Below are positions 56,687 through 64,000 of a stretch of 64,000 nt of DNA, one piece after another (positions within the stretch are counted from its first letter, which is position 1; every line of letters begins with the position of its first letter). Source of the DNA: DATFDN01 sp963818885 (lineage in GTDB: Bacteria; Pseudomonadota; Alphaproteobacteria; Acetobacterales; Acetobacteraceae); contig CAWFTP010000001.1 of assembly GCA_963818885.1 (NCBI GenBank), positions 1,108,337 to 1,172,336 on the forward strand. Direction: 5' to 3'. Under the pieces are notes generated by a model. It worked only from the letters and a program-made list of their open reading frames with translations. It was not told the DNA's origin and did no database searches. The translations under genes were made by a program, and so were the position numbers.

Positions 56687-57720
56687 GCGAGGCGGAGTCG
56701 CAGGGCCGCCCCGAGACGACGCAGGGCGGCGGATCGAGCGCGCCCGCGCCCGCACGGGTGCTCAACCAGGCCGAAATCGACAGCCTGCTGGGGTTCGACG
56801 ACGGCACCACGAGCGGGGACAGCCGCACGGGGATGCAGCGGATCATCAGCTCGGGCCTCGTATCGTACGAGCGCCTGCCGATGCTGGAGATCGTGTTCGA
56901 TCGCCTCGTCAGGATCATGTCGACCAGCCTGCGCAACTTCACCATCGACAATGTCGAGGTAAGCATCGACAACGTGCTGAGCCTGCGCTTCGGCGATTAC
57001 CTGAATTCGATCCCACTGCCTGCCATGCTCGCCGTCTTCAAAGCGGAGGAATGGGACAATTGCGGGCTGATGGTCGTCGACAGCGCGATGATCTATTCGA
57101 TCGTCGACGTGTTGCTGGGCGGGCGGCGCGGCACCGCGGCCATGCGCATCGAGGGGCGGCCTTACACGACGATCGAGCGCGCCCTGGTCGAACGGCTGAT
57201 CCATATCGTGCTCGCCGATTTGTCGGCGAGCTTCGATCCGCTGTGCCCGGTGACCTTCCGCTTCGAGCGGCTAGAGGTGAACCCGCGCTTCGCCACGATC
57301 TCCCGCCTGTCCAACGCCGCCGTGCTCGCCCGGCTGCGCATCGACATGGGCGATCGCGGCGGCAGGATGGAGCTGTTGCTGCCCTACGCGACGCTGGAGC
57401 CGGTGCGCGAGCTGCTGCTGCAGCAGTTCATGGGCGAGAAGTTCGGCCGCAACTCGATCTGGGAGACGCACCTCGTCGAGGAACTGTGGAACACCGAGGT
57501 CGACCTCGACGTCGTCCTCGACGAGCAGACAATGCGGCTCTCCGAGGTGATGGCGCTGCAGCCGGGCAGCCGCATCGTGCTGAGCGTGCTGCCGGGCGCG
57601 CCCGTGCAGCTGCGCTGCGGAATGATCCCGCTGTTCGAGGCAAAGGTCGGGCGGCGCAAGAATCGCGTCGCCGTGCGCATCGAGCGCGACACCGCGCGTC
57701 CGCCTTCGGAGGAGCCGTAG
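56683..57720 (+). CDS. fliM: Flagellar motor switch protein FliM
   Basis: C-ring protein binding CheY-P, 345 residues. The N-terminal LNQAEIDSLLGF is the EIDSLL CheY-docking peptide. The CheC-like middle (SSGLVSYERLPMLEIVFDRLVRIM) and the FliN-like end (LQPGSRIVLSVLPGAPVQLR) are complete. Start GTG 56683. Confidence 0.96.
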   Translation: MSEAESQGRPETTQGGGSSAPAPARVLNQAEIDSLLGFDDGTTSGDSRTGMQRIISSGLVSYERLPMLEIVFDRLVRIMSTSLRNFTIDNVEVSIDNVLSLRFGDYLNSIPLPAMLAVFKAEEWDNCGLMVVDSAMIYSIVDVLLGGRRGTAAMRIEGRPYTTIERALVERLIHIVLADLSASFDPLCPVTFRFERLEVNPRFATISRLSNAAVLARLRIDMGDRGGRMELLLPYATLEPVRELLLQQFMGEKFGRNSIWETHLVEELWNTEVDLDVVLDEQTMRLSEVMALQPGSRIVLSVLPGAPVQLRCGMIPLFEAKVGRRKNRVAVRIERDTARPPSEEP

Positions 57721-57723
57721 GCG

Positions 57724-58164
57724 ATGGAAAGCTGGCAGTGGCTGCTGGAGCTGTGCCTAGTCGGGCTGCTCGGCACGACCCTGTTCTATGCCCTGCGCCT
57801 GGAGCGCGCGCTCGGCGTACTGAAGCGCGACCGAACCTCCCTGGAGGCGGTGTTCGGCGAGTTCAACGCGAGCTTCCGCCAGGCGGAGACCGGCATCGAG
57901 AGGCTGCGCGCCGTGGCCGGTGACGCCGGGCAGCAGGTTGCGCGCCAGATCGAGGCGGGGAAGATGGTGCAGTGCGATCTCGCGCGTCTGGTCGAGCGGG
58001 CGGAGCGGCTTGCCGACCGGCTCGAACAGTGCGTCCGTGCGACGCGCGCGCCGGTCGAGCCGCCCTCGTTCGAGCCGGTTGGGGAGCCCGGCGGGCTCAA
58101 GCTGCGCAGCCAGGCGGAGCGCGACCTACTGAAGGCGCTGAGGCTCGAGAAACTCGCACGATGA
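57724..58164 (+). CDS. DUF6468 flagellar-cluster membrane protein
   Basis: Protein of 146 residues with one N-terminal helix (about 6-25) and a long coiled coil (residues 26-105). It is found between fliM and a MotE-like gene in alphaproteobacterial motility operons. Role unknown, presumed motor-associated. Stop overlaps the next ATG (ATGA). Confidence 0.85.
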   Translation: MESWQWLLELCLVGLLGTTLFYALRLERALGVLKRDRTSLEAVFGEFNASFRQAETGIERLRAVAGDAGQQVARQIEAGKMVQCDLARLVERAERLADRLEQCVRATRAPVEPPSFEPVGEPGGLKLRSQAERDLLKALRLEKLAR

Positions 58165-58790
58165 GACTGGGCGCGCCCCGCGTCCTGCCGGTGACGATGC
58201 TGGCCATGGCGGCGCTGCTGACGGTGAAATGCGCGAGCATGGTGCTGAGCGCCTCGGCGGCGACGAGTGCCGCCCCGGCCGCGGTTCCGGCGGCGAAATC
58301 CCCGCCGGCGCAGGCCGCCACCATCCCTGCGCCCGCGACGCTGCAGAGGGCGGCACAGCCGGCGCCACCGACCGCGGACGCCGTGCTGACCGACTTGCGC
58401 AGGCGCAGCCAGGAGCTGGATTCGCGCGACGCGGCGCTGCGCACGCGCGAATCCGTGGTCGCTGCGGCGGCGCAGAAGCTCGATCAGCGGATCGCCGAGC
58501 TCAAGGCGTTGCAGGCGCGCCTCGAGCAGCTCGGCGCGCAGCAGCACGCGCGTGACGACGCGGACTGGCTCGCCCTCGTGTCCCTCTATGAGAAGATGAA
58601 GCCGCGCGAGGCGGCCCGCATCTTCAATGACCTCGACATGGGCGTTCTCGTGAAGCTGCTGGACCGCATGAACGGACGCCGCGCGGCGGCGATCCTCGCC
58701 GCGATGACCCCCGACAAGGCGCGCGACACGACCGATGAGCTCGCACGGCTGCGCGAGCAGCGGATGGCCGAGGCGAACGCGGCGAAGTAG
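58161..58790 (+). CDS. MotE-like flagellar protein (MgtE N-domain-like)
   Basis: Periplasmic or membrane-anchored protein of 209 residues: signal or anchor at 8-26, Ala/Pro linker, coiled coil (DLRRRSQELDSRDAALRTRE to LEQLG) and the EKMKPREAARIFNDLDMGVLVKLLDRMNGRRAAAILAAM domain of MotE. In relatives it chaperones MotC or stabilises the motor. Confidence 0.88.
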   Translation: MRLGAPRVLPVTMLAMAALLTVKCASMVLSASAATSAAPAAVPAAKSPPAQAATIPAPATLQRAAQPAPPTADAVLTDLRRRSQELDSRDAALRTRESVVAAAAQKLDQRIAELKALQARLEQLGAQQHARDDADWLALVSLYEKMKPREAARIFNDLDMGVLVKLLDRMNGRRAAAILAAMTPDKARDTTDELARLREQRMAEANAAK

Positions 58791-58805
58791 ACGCAGAGGA
58801 CCGGA

Positions 58806-59192
58806 ATGGTGATCGACAAGTCGATGTCCGTGCTGATCGTCGACGATTACAAGACGATGCTGCGGATCATCCGCAACCTGCTGAAGCAGATCGAGTTCGA
58901 CAATGTCGAGGAGGCAACCGACGGCGCCGCGGCGCTCGGCAAGCTGCGCGCCGGCAATTTCGGCCTGGTGATCAGCGATTGGAACATGCAGCCGATGACC
59001 GGCTTGCAGCTACTCCAGGAGGTGCGCGCCAACTCCAAGCTGCGCGGGCTGCCCTTCATCATGGTGACCGCGGAGAGCAAGACCGAGAATGTCATCGCGG
59101 CGAAAAAGGCGGGCGTGTCGAACTATATCGTCAAGCCGTTCAACGCCGAAACGCTGCGCGAGAAGATCACGAAGGTGCTGGGCAATGCCTGA
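58806..59192 (+). CDS. cheY: Chemotaxis response regulator CheY
   Basis: Single receiver domain of 128 residues that controls motor switching. LIVDDYKTM acid pocket, phosphoacceptor Asp in VISDWNMQPMTG, Thr in MVTAES and Lys in VKPFN. ATG 58806 or the in-frame ATG 58824 could start it. Overlaps cheZ by 8 nt. Confidence 0.95.
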   Translation: MVIDKSMSVLIVDDYKTMLRIIRNLLKQIEFDNVEEATDGAAALGKLRAGNFGLVISDWNMQPMTGLQLLQEVRANSKLRGLPFIMVTAESKTENVIAAKKAGVSNYIVKPFNAETLREKITKVLGNA

Positions 59193-59757
59193 GGCGAACC
59201 CCATGCCCGAAGCGGCGGCGCCGGCCCGTGCCGTCGGCGCGATCCGCGCCCGCCACCCGACCGCTGCTCCCGACCTCCTCGACGAGGTGGAGGAGCTCGG
59301 ACGGATCATCGCCAACGCGAAAGCGGAGATCGCCGCGCTGGTCGTCGACGATATCGCGATCTGCGACATCCCGTTCGCGACCGACGAGCTCGACGCCATC
59401 GTCACGCACACCGCGAGCGCGACGAACGTCATTCTGGAAAGCTGCGAGGCGCTGGACGGCATGATCGGCGACCTCGACGGGGTGGAGGCGGCCCGGCTGC
59501 GGGACGCAACGACGCGCATCTACGAAGCGTGCAGCTTCCAGGACATCACCGGCCAGCGGATCACCAAGGTGGTGGCGACGCTGAGGGCGATCGAGCAGAA
59601 GGTGGCGCAGATCGTCGCCACCTTTGGCGCGCGGGTTCCCGCCGGACGGGATGTCCGGCAGGCGGCGGAGCCCGCGCCGCTGCTGAACGGCCCGCAGCTT
59701 CCGGCGGCAGCAATGGCGCAGGCGGACATCGACCAACTGCTGGCGAGCCCCGATTGA
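59185..59757 (+). CDS. cheZ: CheY-P phosphatase CheZ
   Basis: Dephosphorylates CheY-P. 190 residues with the catalytic helix YEACSFQDITGQRITKVV (Asp and Gln) and a C-terminal peptide ADIDQLLAS that should dock CheY. Coupled to cheY by overlap. Confidence 0.92.
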   Translation: MPEANPMPEAAAPARAVGAIRARHPTAAPDLLDEVEELGRIIANAKAEIAALVVDDIAICDIPFATDELDAIVTHTASATNVILESCEALDGMIGDLDGVEAARLRDATTRIYEACSFQDITGQRITKVVATLRAIEQKVAQIVATFGARVPAGRDVRQAAEPAPLLNGPQLPAAAMAQADIDQLLASPD

Positions 59758-59795
59758 TGCCGACACGCCCGGAGAACGACCATTTTTCCGATCGC

Positions 59796-59880
59796 CTGGA
59801 CCCCCGCTTTCGCGGGGGTGACGGAGGAGCACGGGGGTCCGCCACCCGACCCGTCATTCCCGCGCAAGCGGGAATCCAGG
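59796..59880. repeat. Paired palindromic repeats, family C
   Basis: CCCCCGCTTTCGCGGGGGTG (within 59800-59820) and CGTCATTCCCGCGCAAGCGG (from 59852) are two hairpins in opposite orientation, bounded by CTGGA and TCCAGG. This is a common REP pair of alphaproteobacteria. It separates cheZ from the next gene. Confidence 0.65.
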
Positions 59881-59893
59881 CGAACCAGACGGT

Positions 59894-62683
59894 ATGAGGC
59901 TGCCGCCGCTTGTTCTTGCGCTGCTCCCGCTGTCGGTCGGGGCGGCCGAGCTTGGCATGGCCTTGGCCGCCCAGGCGGCGCCGTGGCGCATGACAATCGA
60001 GCTGCCGGCCAGGCCGGCTCTCGTCGCCGAGACGCAGAGACCTGATCCGCGCCACCTCCGGCCGAACCGGTGGCTGAGGCGGCGGATCGTGCACCGCGCC
60101 CCGAAACGGCCGGCGCATCCCGCACCCGCCATGGGAATACCAGAGGTACCGCTCCTGACGCCGGCAGCGGATGCGCGCGACCCCGCGCGCCGAAGCCCCG
60201 CCGTTCCGGCGAGCCCGCCCGCGCCGGAGCCCGCGGCGATGGCGGCTCCGGTGGACGCAGGCGCGCTGGCGGCGCTCGCGCTGGCAGTGCGGCGCACCGA
60301 GACCGACGGCACGATCCTCCTGCCGTTCAATCGCGGCGTCGCCGCCGCCGCCTTCCGGCGCGGCGGTCAGGCGCTGGTCGTGTTCGACGCCGCCAAGCCG
60401 CTCGATGTCACGGCGCTGCGTGACGATCCAGTGTTCTCCACCTTGACGGTGGAGGTGCTGCCGAGCGCGACGCTACTGCGATTGCACCCGCCGCCGGGCG
60501 CCGGCCTCGCGCTTCGCCGAGTGCCCGAGGGATGGACGCTCTCGCTCACGCATGACGCGCCGCCGCCACACCGCATCAATATCGCGCCCACCGGGGGCGG
60601 GCTCGCGTTCGCGGCGAGCCGGCCCGGACACGTCGTCGCGGTCACCGATCCGGTCGATGGCGGCATCCTGCTCGTCGGGACGCAGCTCCAGGACGGCCAG
60701 GCCGTCGAGGCGGAACGCCAGGCGCCGGAATTCGCGTTGCTGCCGACGCTGCAAGGCGTGGTGGTGGAGCCGCTGTCCGATCGCCTGCGCCTGGAAGCGG
60801 GCAAGGACGAGTTTCGCCTCTCCGACGCCACCCGTCCGCTCGCGATGCAGCCGCGATCGATTCCCGATCGGCTCGCCGTCGACGCGGAGGAGCTGACGCA
60901 TCGCTTCGATCTGCCCGCGCGCCCGACCAGAGCGCTGGCCGGCACGCTGCGCGCGCAGCTTACCATCGCGGCCAACGCGCCCCCGCTCGCGCGCGGCGCC
61001 CCCCGCCTCGCGGCGGCGCGGACGATGATCGCGCTCGGCATGGGGCCGGAGGCGCTCGGTGCGCTGCGCGCCGCCGCGACCGACGACCCGCGGCTTACCC
61101 GCGATCCCGAGCTGCTGGGCCTGGAGGGTGTCGCCGCGGTCCTGGCGCACCGGCCGGACGAGGCGGCGCCGCTCATGGATCCGCGGTTGTCCGGCACCGA
61201 CGAGGTTCGCCTATGGCGCGCCTTGCGCGATGCGATGGCTAAGCCCGACCCGCATCGGCGACCATCCTCGCCCGCACCGCGCCGATGCTGCTGGCCTATC
61301 CCGAGGCGCTGCGCGGCAGGATTGCTGCCGCTGGCGGTGGAAACGATGGAGGCGCAAGGGCAGACGAAGGCAGCGGCGACGATCCTCGCCGCGAGGCGCG
61401 ACGATCCGCGGCTTGCCTTCGCACGCGCGATGCAGGCGGAGGCGGACGGCGACACCGCCGCCGCGCTCGCCGGCTACGATGCGCTGGTGCACGGGCGGGA
61501 CCGGCTCGCGCGCATCAAGGCGGCGTTGCGCGCGATCGACCTTCACCTCGCCACCAAAGCGATCACGCCGAAGCAGGCGATCGACGCGCTGGAGGCGCTC
61601 GACATGGCATGGCGGGGCGATGCGATCGAGCTCGCTCGGTGCGAGCGGCTCGCGAGCCTGCAGCTCGAGGTCGGCGCGTGGCGGCCGGCGCTCGCCGTGC
61701 TGCGCGACAGCGCCATCCGCTTTCCGGACGCGGCCTCCGACATCCATGCGCGGTTGCGCGCGGCGGTGACGACGCTTCTGGCGCAGGACACCGCACACGC
61801 CATGCCGCCCCTCGATTTCGTCGAGTTGCTGGCGGGCAACGCCGACGTGCTGGGAGAGGCGGCGAGCAGTCCGGCGATGCAGGCGCGGCTCGCCGACCGG
61901 CTGCTCGCGCTCGATCTGCCGGATGCGGCGGCGCCGCTGCTCGAGCGCCTGATGCGCGCAGCGCCACCGGATGTCGGACGCGCGGCAGCGGGAGCCCGCC
62001 TCGCCGCGCTGCGGCTCGCTTCGGGCGACGGGCCGGGCGCCACCCAGGCGCTGGTGGACTCCGGGGTCGCCGCCGATCTGCCCGCCACGCTGACCGAGCG
62101 CCGCGCCCTGCTGATGGCGCAGGCGAGCGCCAAGGCCGGAGATGCGCCGGCGGCACTCGCGGCGCTGACCGGCATCGGCACCGCCGAGGCGGACCGCATG
62201 CGGGCCGATCTGCTCGAACGTTCCGGCGATCTCGCCGGCGCCGTGGATGCGCTCAACGCGCTCGCCGAACGTACCATTCCGGCGCAAGGCGTGCTGGATA
62301 CGGCGGCGCGCGCGACGGTCCTGCGGGTCGCCGCGCTGGCGACGCGCGTGCACGACCAGGCGACGCTCACGGCGCTCCGCGAGCGCTTTGGCGCCCGGCT
62401 GGGCAGCGGCGACGACGCGAACACGATACGGCTGCTGCTGGCCGCGCCGGTCCGGCAGATGGCCGATCTGGCACGCGCCGGAAAAGAGGCGGCGCTCGCC
62501 CGACCGTTGCCGCCGATCTGCGCGCCCCCGCACCAGCCCGCCCCGCCGCGCGCTGAGCGCGGAGGGGCTTGCGGCCCTATGCGGCGCTGCAAAAAAGGGC
62601 TTGCGCGGGGGGGCCTGGTTCACCATGTTCCGCGGCCTTGGCCCAAGGGGGCGGTTCCCGCCCAACAGGCCGTCTACTGGTAG
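59894..62683 (+). CDS. Large secreted helical-repeat protein of the motility cluster
   Basis: About 929 residues. N-terminal signal (MRLPPLVLALLPLSVGAAEL), Pro/Arg-rich linker, beta-rich domain (about 120-300), then Ala/Leu-rich helical repeats of TPR character to the end. No named family recognised; such proteins sit in flagellar loci of related bacteria. Two compensating shifts near 61250 and 61320 garble about 25 residues (other frame reads TAPMLLAYPEALRGR). A further shift near 62515 alters the end; the alternative frame reads LSAEGLAALCGAAKKG. The stop lies in the speD ribosome site. Confidence 0.65.
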   Translation: MRLPPLVLALLPLSVGAAELGMALAAQAAPWRMTIELPARPALVAETQRPDPRHLRPNRWLRRRIVHRAPKRPAHPAPAMGIPEVPLLTPAADARDPARRSPAVPASPPAPEPAAMAAPVDAGALAALALAVRRTETDGTILLPFNRGVAAAAFRRGGQALVVFDAAKPLDVTALRDDPVFSTLTVEVLPSATLLRLHPPPGAGLALRRVPEGWTLSLTHDAPPPHRINIAPTGGGLAFAASRPGHVVAVTDPVDGGILLVGTQLQDGQAVEAERQAPEFALLPTLQGVVVEPLSDRLRLEAGKDEFRLSDATRPLAMQPRSIPDRLAVDAEELTHRFDLPARPTRALAGTLRAQLTIAANAPPLARGAPRLAAARTMIALGMGPEALGALRAAATDDPRLTRDPELLGLEGVAAVLAHRPDEAAPLMDPRLSGTDEVRLWRALRDAMAKPDPHRRPSSPAPRRCCWPIPRRCAAGLLPLAVETMEAQGQTKAAATILAARRDDPRLAFARAMQAEADGDTAAALAGYDALVHGRDRLARIKAALRAIDLHLATKAITPKQAIDALEALDMAWRGDAIELARCERLASLQLEVGAWRPALAVLRDSAIRFPDAASDIHARLRAAVTTLLAQDTAHAMPPLDFVELLAGNADVLGEAASSPAMQARLADRLLALDLPDAAAPLLERLMRAAPPDVGRAAAGARLAALRLASGDGPGATQALVDSGVAADLPATLTERRALLMAQASAKAGDAPAALAALTGIGTAEADRMRADLLERSGDLAGAVDALNALAERTIPAQGVLDTAARATVLRVAALATRVHDQATLTALRERFGARLGSGDDANTIRLLLAAPVRQMADLARAGKEAALARPLPPICAPPHQPAPPRAERGGACGPMRRCKKGLARGGLVHHVPRPWPKGAVPAQQAVYW

Positions 62684-62691
62684 GAAAGGGG

Positions 62692-63151
62692 ATGCCCATG
62701 GAGGCACTCATCCGACTGGGGATGGTCTCGGACGATCCGAGCGAGAACCAGGACTTTGGCGCCGAGTCGGAGGCGCAGAAGGATTATTTCGTCGAGCGCG
62801 ACGGCCAGAAGTTCGCCGGGATGCATCTCCTGGTCGATCTTTGGGGCGCGCGAGGGGCTCACCGACCCCGCGCATATCGACCGCTCCCTGCGGGAGGCGG
62901 CGGAGGCGGCGGGGGCGACGATCCTGCACAGCCACTTCCACCATTTCGCGCCGAACGGCGGCGTGTCGGGCGTCGTGGTGCTGGCCGAGAGCCATATCTC
63001 GATCCACACATGGCCCGAGCGCAACTTCGCGGCGGTCGACATCTTCATGTGCGGTGAGTGCGATCCATACCTCTCCCTGCCGGTGCTGAAGGCGGCATTC
63101 AAGCCGGAGTCCGTGGACATCGACGAGCACCGGCGCGGCATCGTCGACTGA
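62692..63151 (+). CDS. speD: S-adenosylmethionine decarboxylase proenzyme (one frameshift)
   Basis: Makes decarboxylated SAM for spermidine synthesis. First frame: MPMEALIRLGMVSDDPSENQ to FAGMHLLVDLWGA; after a shift near 62845: REGLTDPAHIDRSL, HSHFHHFAPNGGVSG, and the self-cleavage site in LAESHISIHTWPE that forms the pyruvoyl group. AGGAAAGG precedes ATG 62692. The break lies beside GGGG runs. Its stop overlaps the speE start (TGATG). Confidence 0.88.
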
Positions 63152-64000
63152 TGGCGGCCGAGGTCTGGGTGAACGAGCAGCTGTATCCCGATTGGGGACA
63201 GCGCTTCCGGGTCACGCGCGAGTTCGCGCGCACGAAGAGCGCGTTCCAGGACATCGCGGTGCTGGAGACCGCCTCGCACGGACGCATCCTGCTGCTCGAC
63301 GGCGTGGTGCAGATCACCGAGGCGGACGAGTTCGTCTATCAGGAGATGCTCGCCCATGTGCCGCTGCTCGCGCATGGCGCGGCGGAGAACGTGCTGATCA
63401 TCGGCGCGGGCGACGGCGGCGTGCTGCGCCGCGTGCTGCAGCACCGGGGCGTGCGCCGCGCGGTGATGGCGGAGATCGACGGCGAGGTGATCCGGTTATG
63501 CAAGGAGCACCTGCCGGCGATCGGCGGGGACGCGTGGGCCGATCCGCGCGCCGAGGTGATCGTCGGCGACGGCATCGACTACGTGATGCGCGCACCGGAC
63601 GCGAGCTTCGATGCGGTCATCGTCAACTCGACCGACCCGATCGGGGTCGGAGAGGTCCTGTTCACCGACGCGTTCTACGAGCACTGCGCCCGCATCCTGA
63701 CCCCGCGTGGCGTGGTGGTGAACCAGTGCGGCGTGCCGTTCGTCCAATCGGACGAGCTGCGCGAGACGAGCGCGCGGCGCGCCCGCTTCTTCCCGCATGT
63801 CACGGCCTATGTGGCTGCGGTTCCCACCTATGTCGGCGGATTCATGACGCTGGGTTGGTCGGCCAAGGACGATGCGCTGGCGCGGGTCTACCGTCGGTGC
63901 TGCGCGAGCGCGCCGAGGCGGCGAGCGTGCTCGGCACGACGCGCTACTGGACGCCGGAGGTCCACGCGCGAGCTTCTGCCTGCCGCCTTACATCGCGGCG
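63151..64000 (+). CDS. speE: Spermidine synthase, partial, two late frameshifts
   Basis: Transfers the aminopropyl group to putrescine. Starts MAAEVWVNEQLYPDWGQRF; motifs LLDGVVQITEADEFVYQEML, IGAGDGGVLRRVL and VIVNSTDPIGVGEVLF are intact, followed by CGVPFVQ. The catalytic Asp is in VNSTDPIG. Shifts near 63885 and 63965 break the end, where other frames read GTTRYWTPEVH and SFCLPPYIA. Continues past base 64000. Confidence 0.88.
   Translation, partial: MAAEVWVNEQLYPDWGQRFRVTREFARTKSAFQDIAVLETASHGRILLLDGVVQITEADEFVYQEMLAHVPLLAHGAAENVLIIGAGDGGVLRRVLQHRGVRRAVMAEIDGEVIRLCKEHLPAIGGDAWADPRAEVIVGDGIDYVMRAPDASFDAVIVNSTDPIGVGEVLFTDAFYEHCARILTPRGVVVNQCGVPFVQSDELRETSARRARFFPHVTAYVAAVPTYVGGFMTLGWSAKDDALARVYRRCCASAPRRRACSARRATGRRRSTRELLPAALHRG

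Overview
The window is GC-rich (about 70% by eye) and reads as a chromosomal segment of an alphaproteobacterium, most likely Rhodospirillales/Acetobacterales. This rests on gene content and order: cmk and rpsA close together with ihfB and pyrF downstream; rpsB-tsf; a flgF-flgG-flgA-flgH block divergent from fliL-fliM-DUF6468-motE-like-cheY-cheZ; hemJ next to rho; and tandem speD-speE. The genus cannot be fixed from sequence alone.

Layout. 1-8.7 kb: the 3' end of cmk, then a three-gene module (secreted two-repeat OB-fold protein, membrane histidine kinase, NtrC-type sigma-54 response regulator) sitting between cmk and rpsA. A near-perfect sigma-54 promoter precedes the secreted protein, which gives a Zra-like layout. 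Then rpsA, sppA, ihfB, lapA-like, pyrF. 8.7-12.7 kb: an ECF sigma factor coupled to a YCII/DGPF protein, and a hydroxyproline-type catabolic pair (proline-racemase-family enzyme with an altered catalytic pair, divergent from a DadA-like oxidase). 12.8-17.8 kb: tetR with an RND efflux operon broken by many frameshifts; tetR and the operon each carry the same operator-like palindrome. 18-21.9 kb: an IS256-family insertion, repeats, a DUF6544 protein and a Cys/Cys proline-racemase-family epimerase. 22-24.7 kb: rpsB-tsf and an HMG-CoA-lyase-like enzyme. 24.8-29.2 kb: a second, intact RND pump. 29.2-40.6 kb: DUF2939, two luciferase-like oxidoreductases around an enoyl-CoA hydratase, a complete IS1595-family transposon with a passenger gene inserted into a REPIN, an epoxide hydrolase and a three-subunit molybdoenzyme. 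40.8-50 kb: a frameshifted type IIG restriction-methylase, a ParE-like remnant, MFS/NIPSNAP, ArsR/SRPBCC, a 2-hydroxyacid dehydrogenase and a Bug-type binding protein. 50.2-62.7 kb: rho, hemJ coupled to mazEF, and flagellar/chemotaxis genes. 62.7-64 kb: speD-speE.

Two cautions apply throughout. Many reading frames, including rho, speD and speE, carry single-base frameshifts, so indel errors in the sequence are likely and 'pseudogene' calls are provisional. Intergenic regions also carry several families of palindromic repeats. No tRNA, rRNA or CRISPR array was seen.
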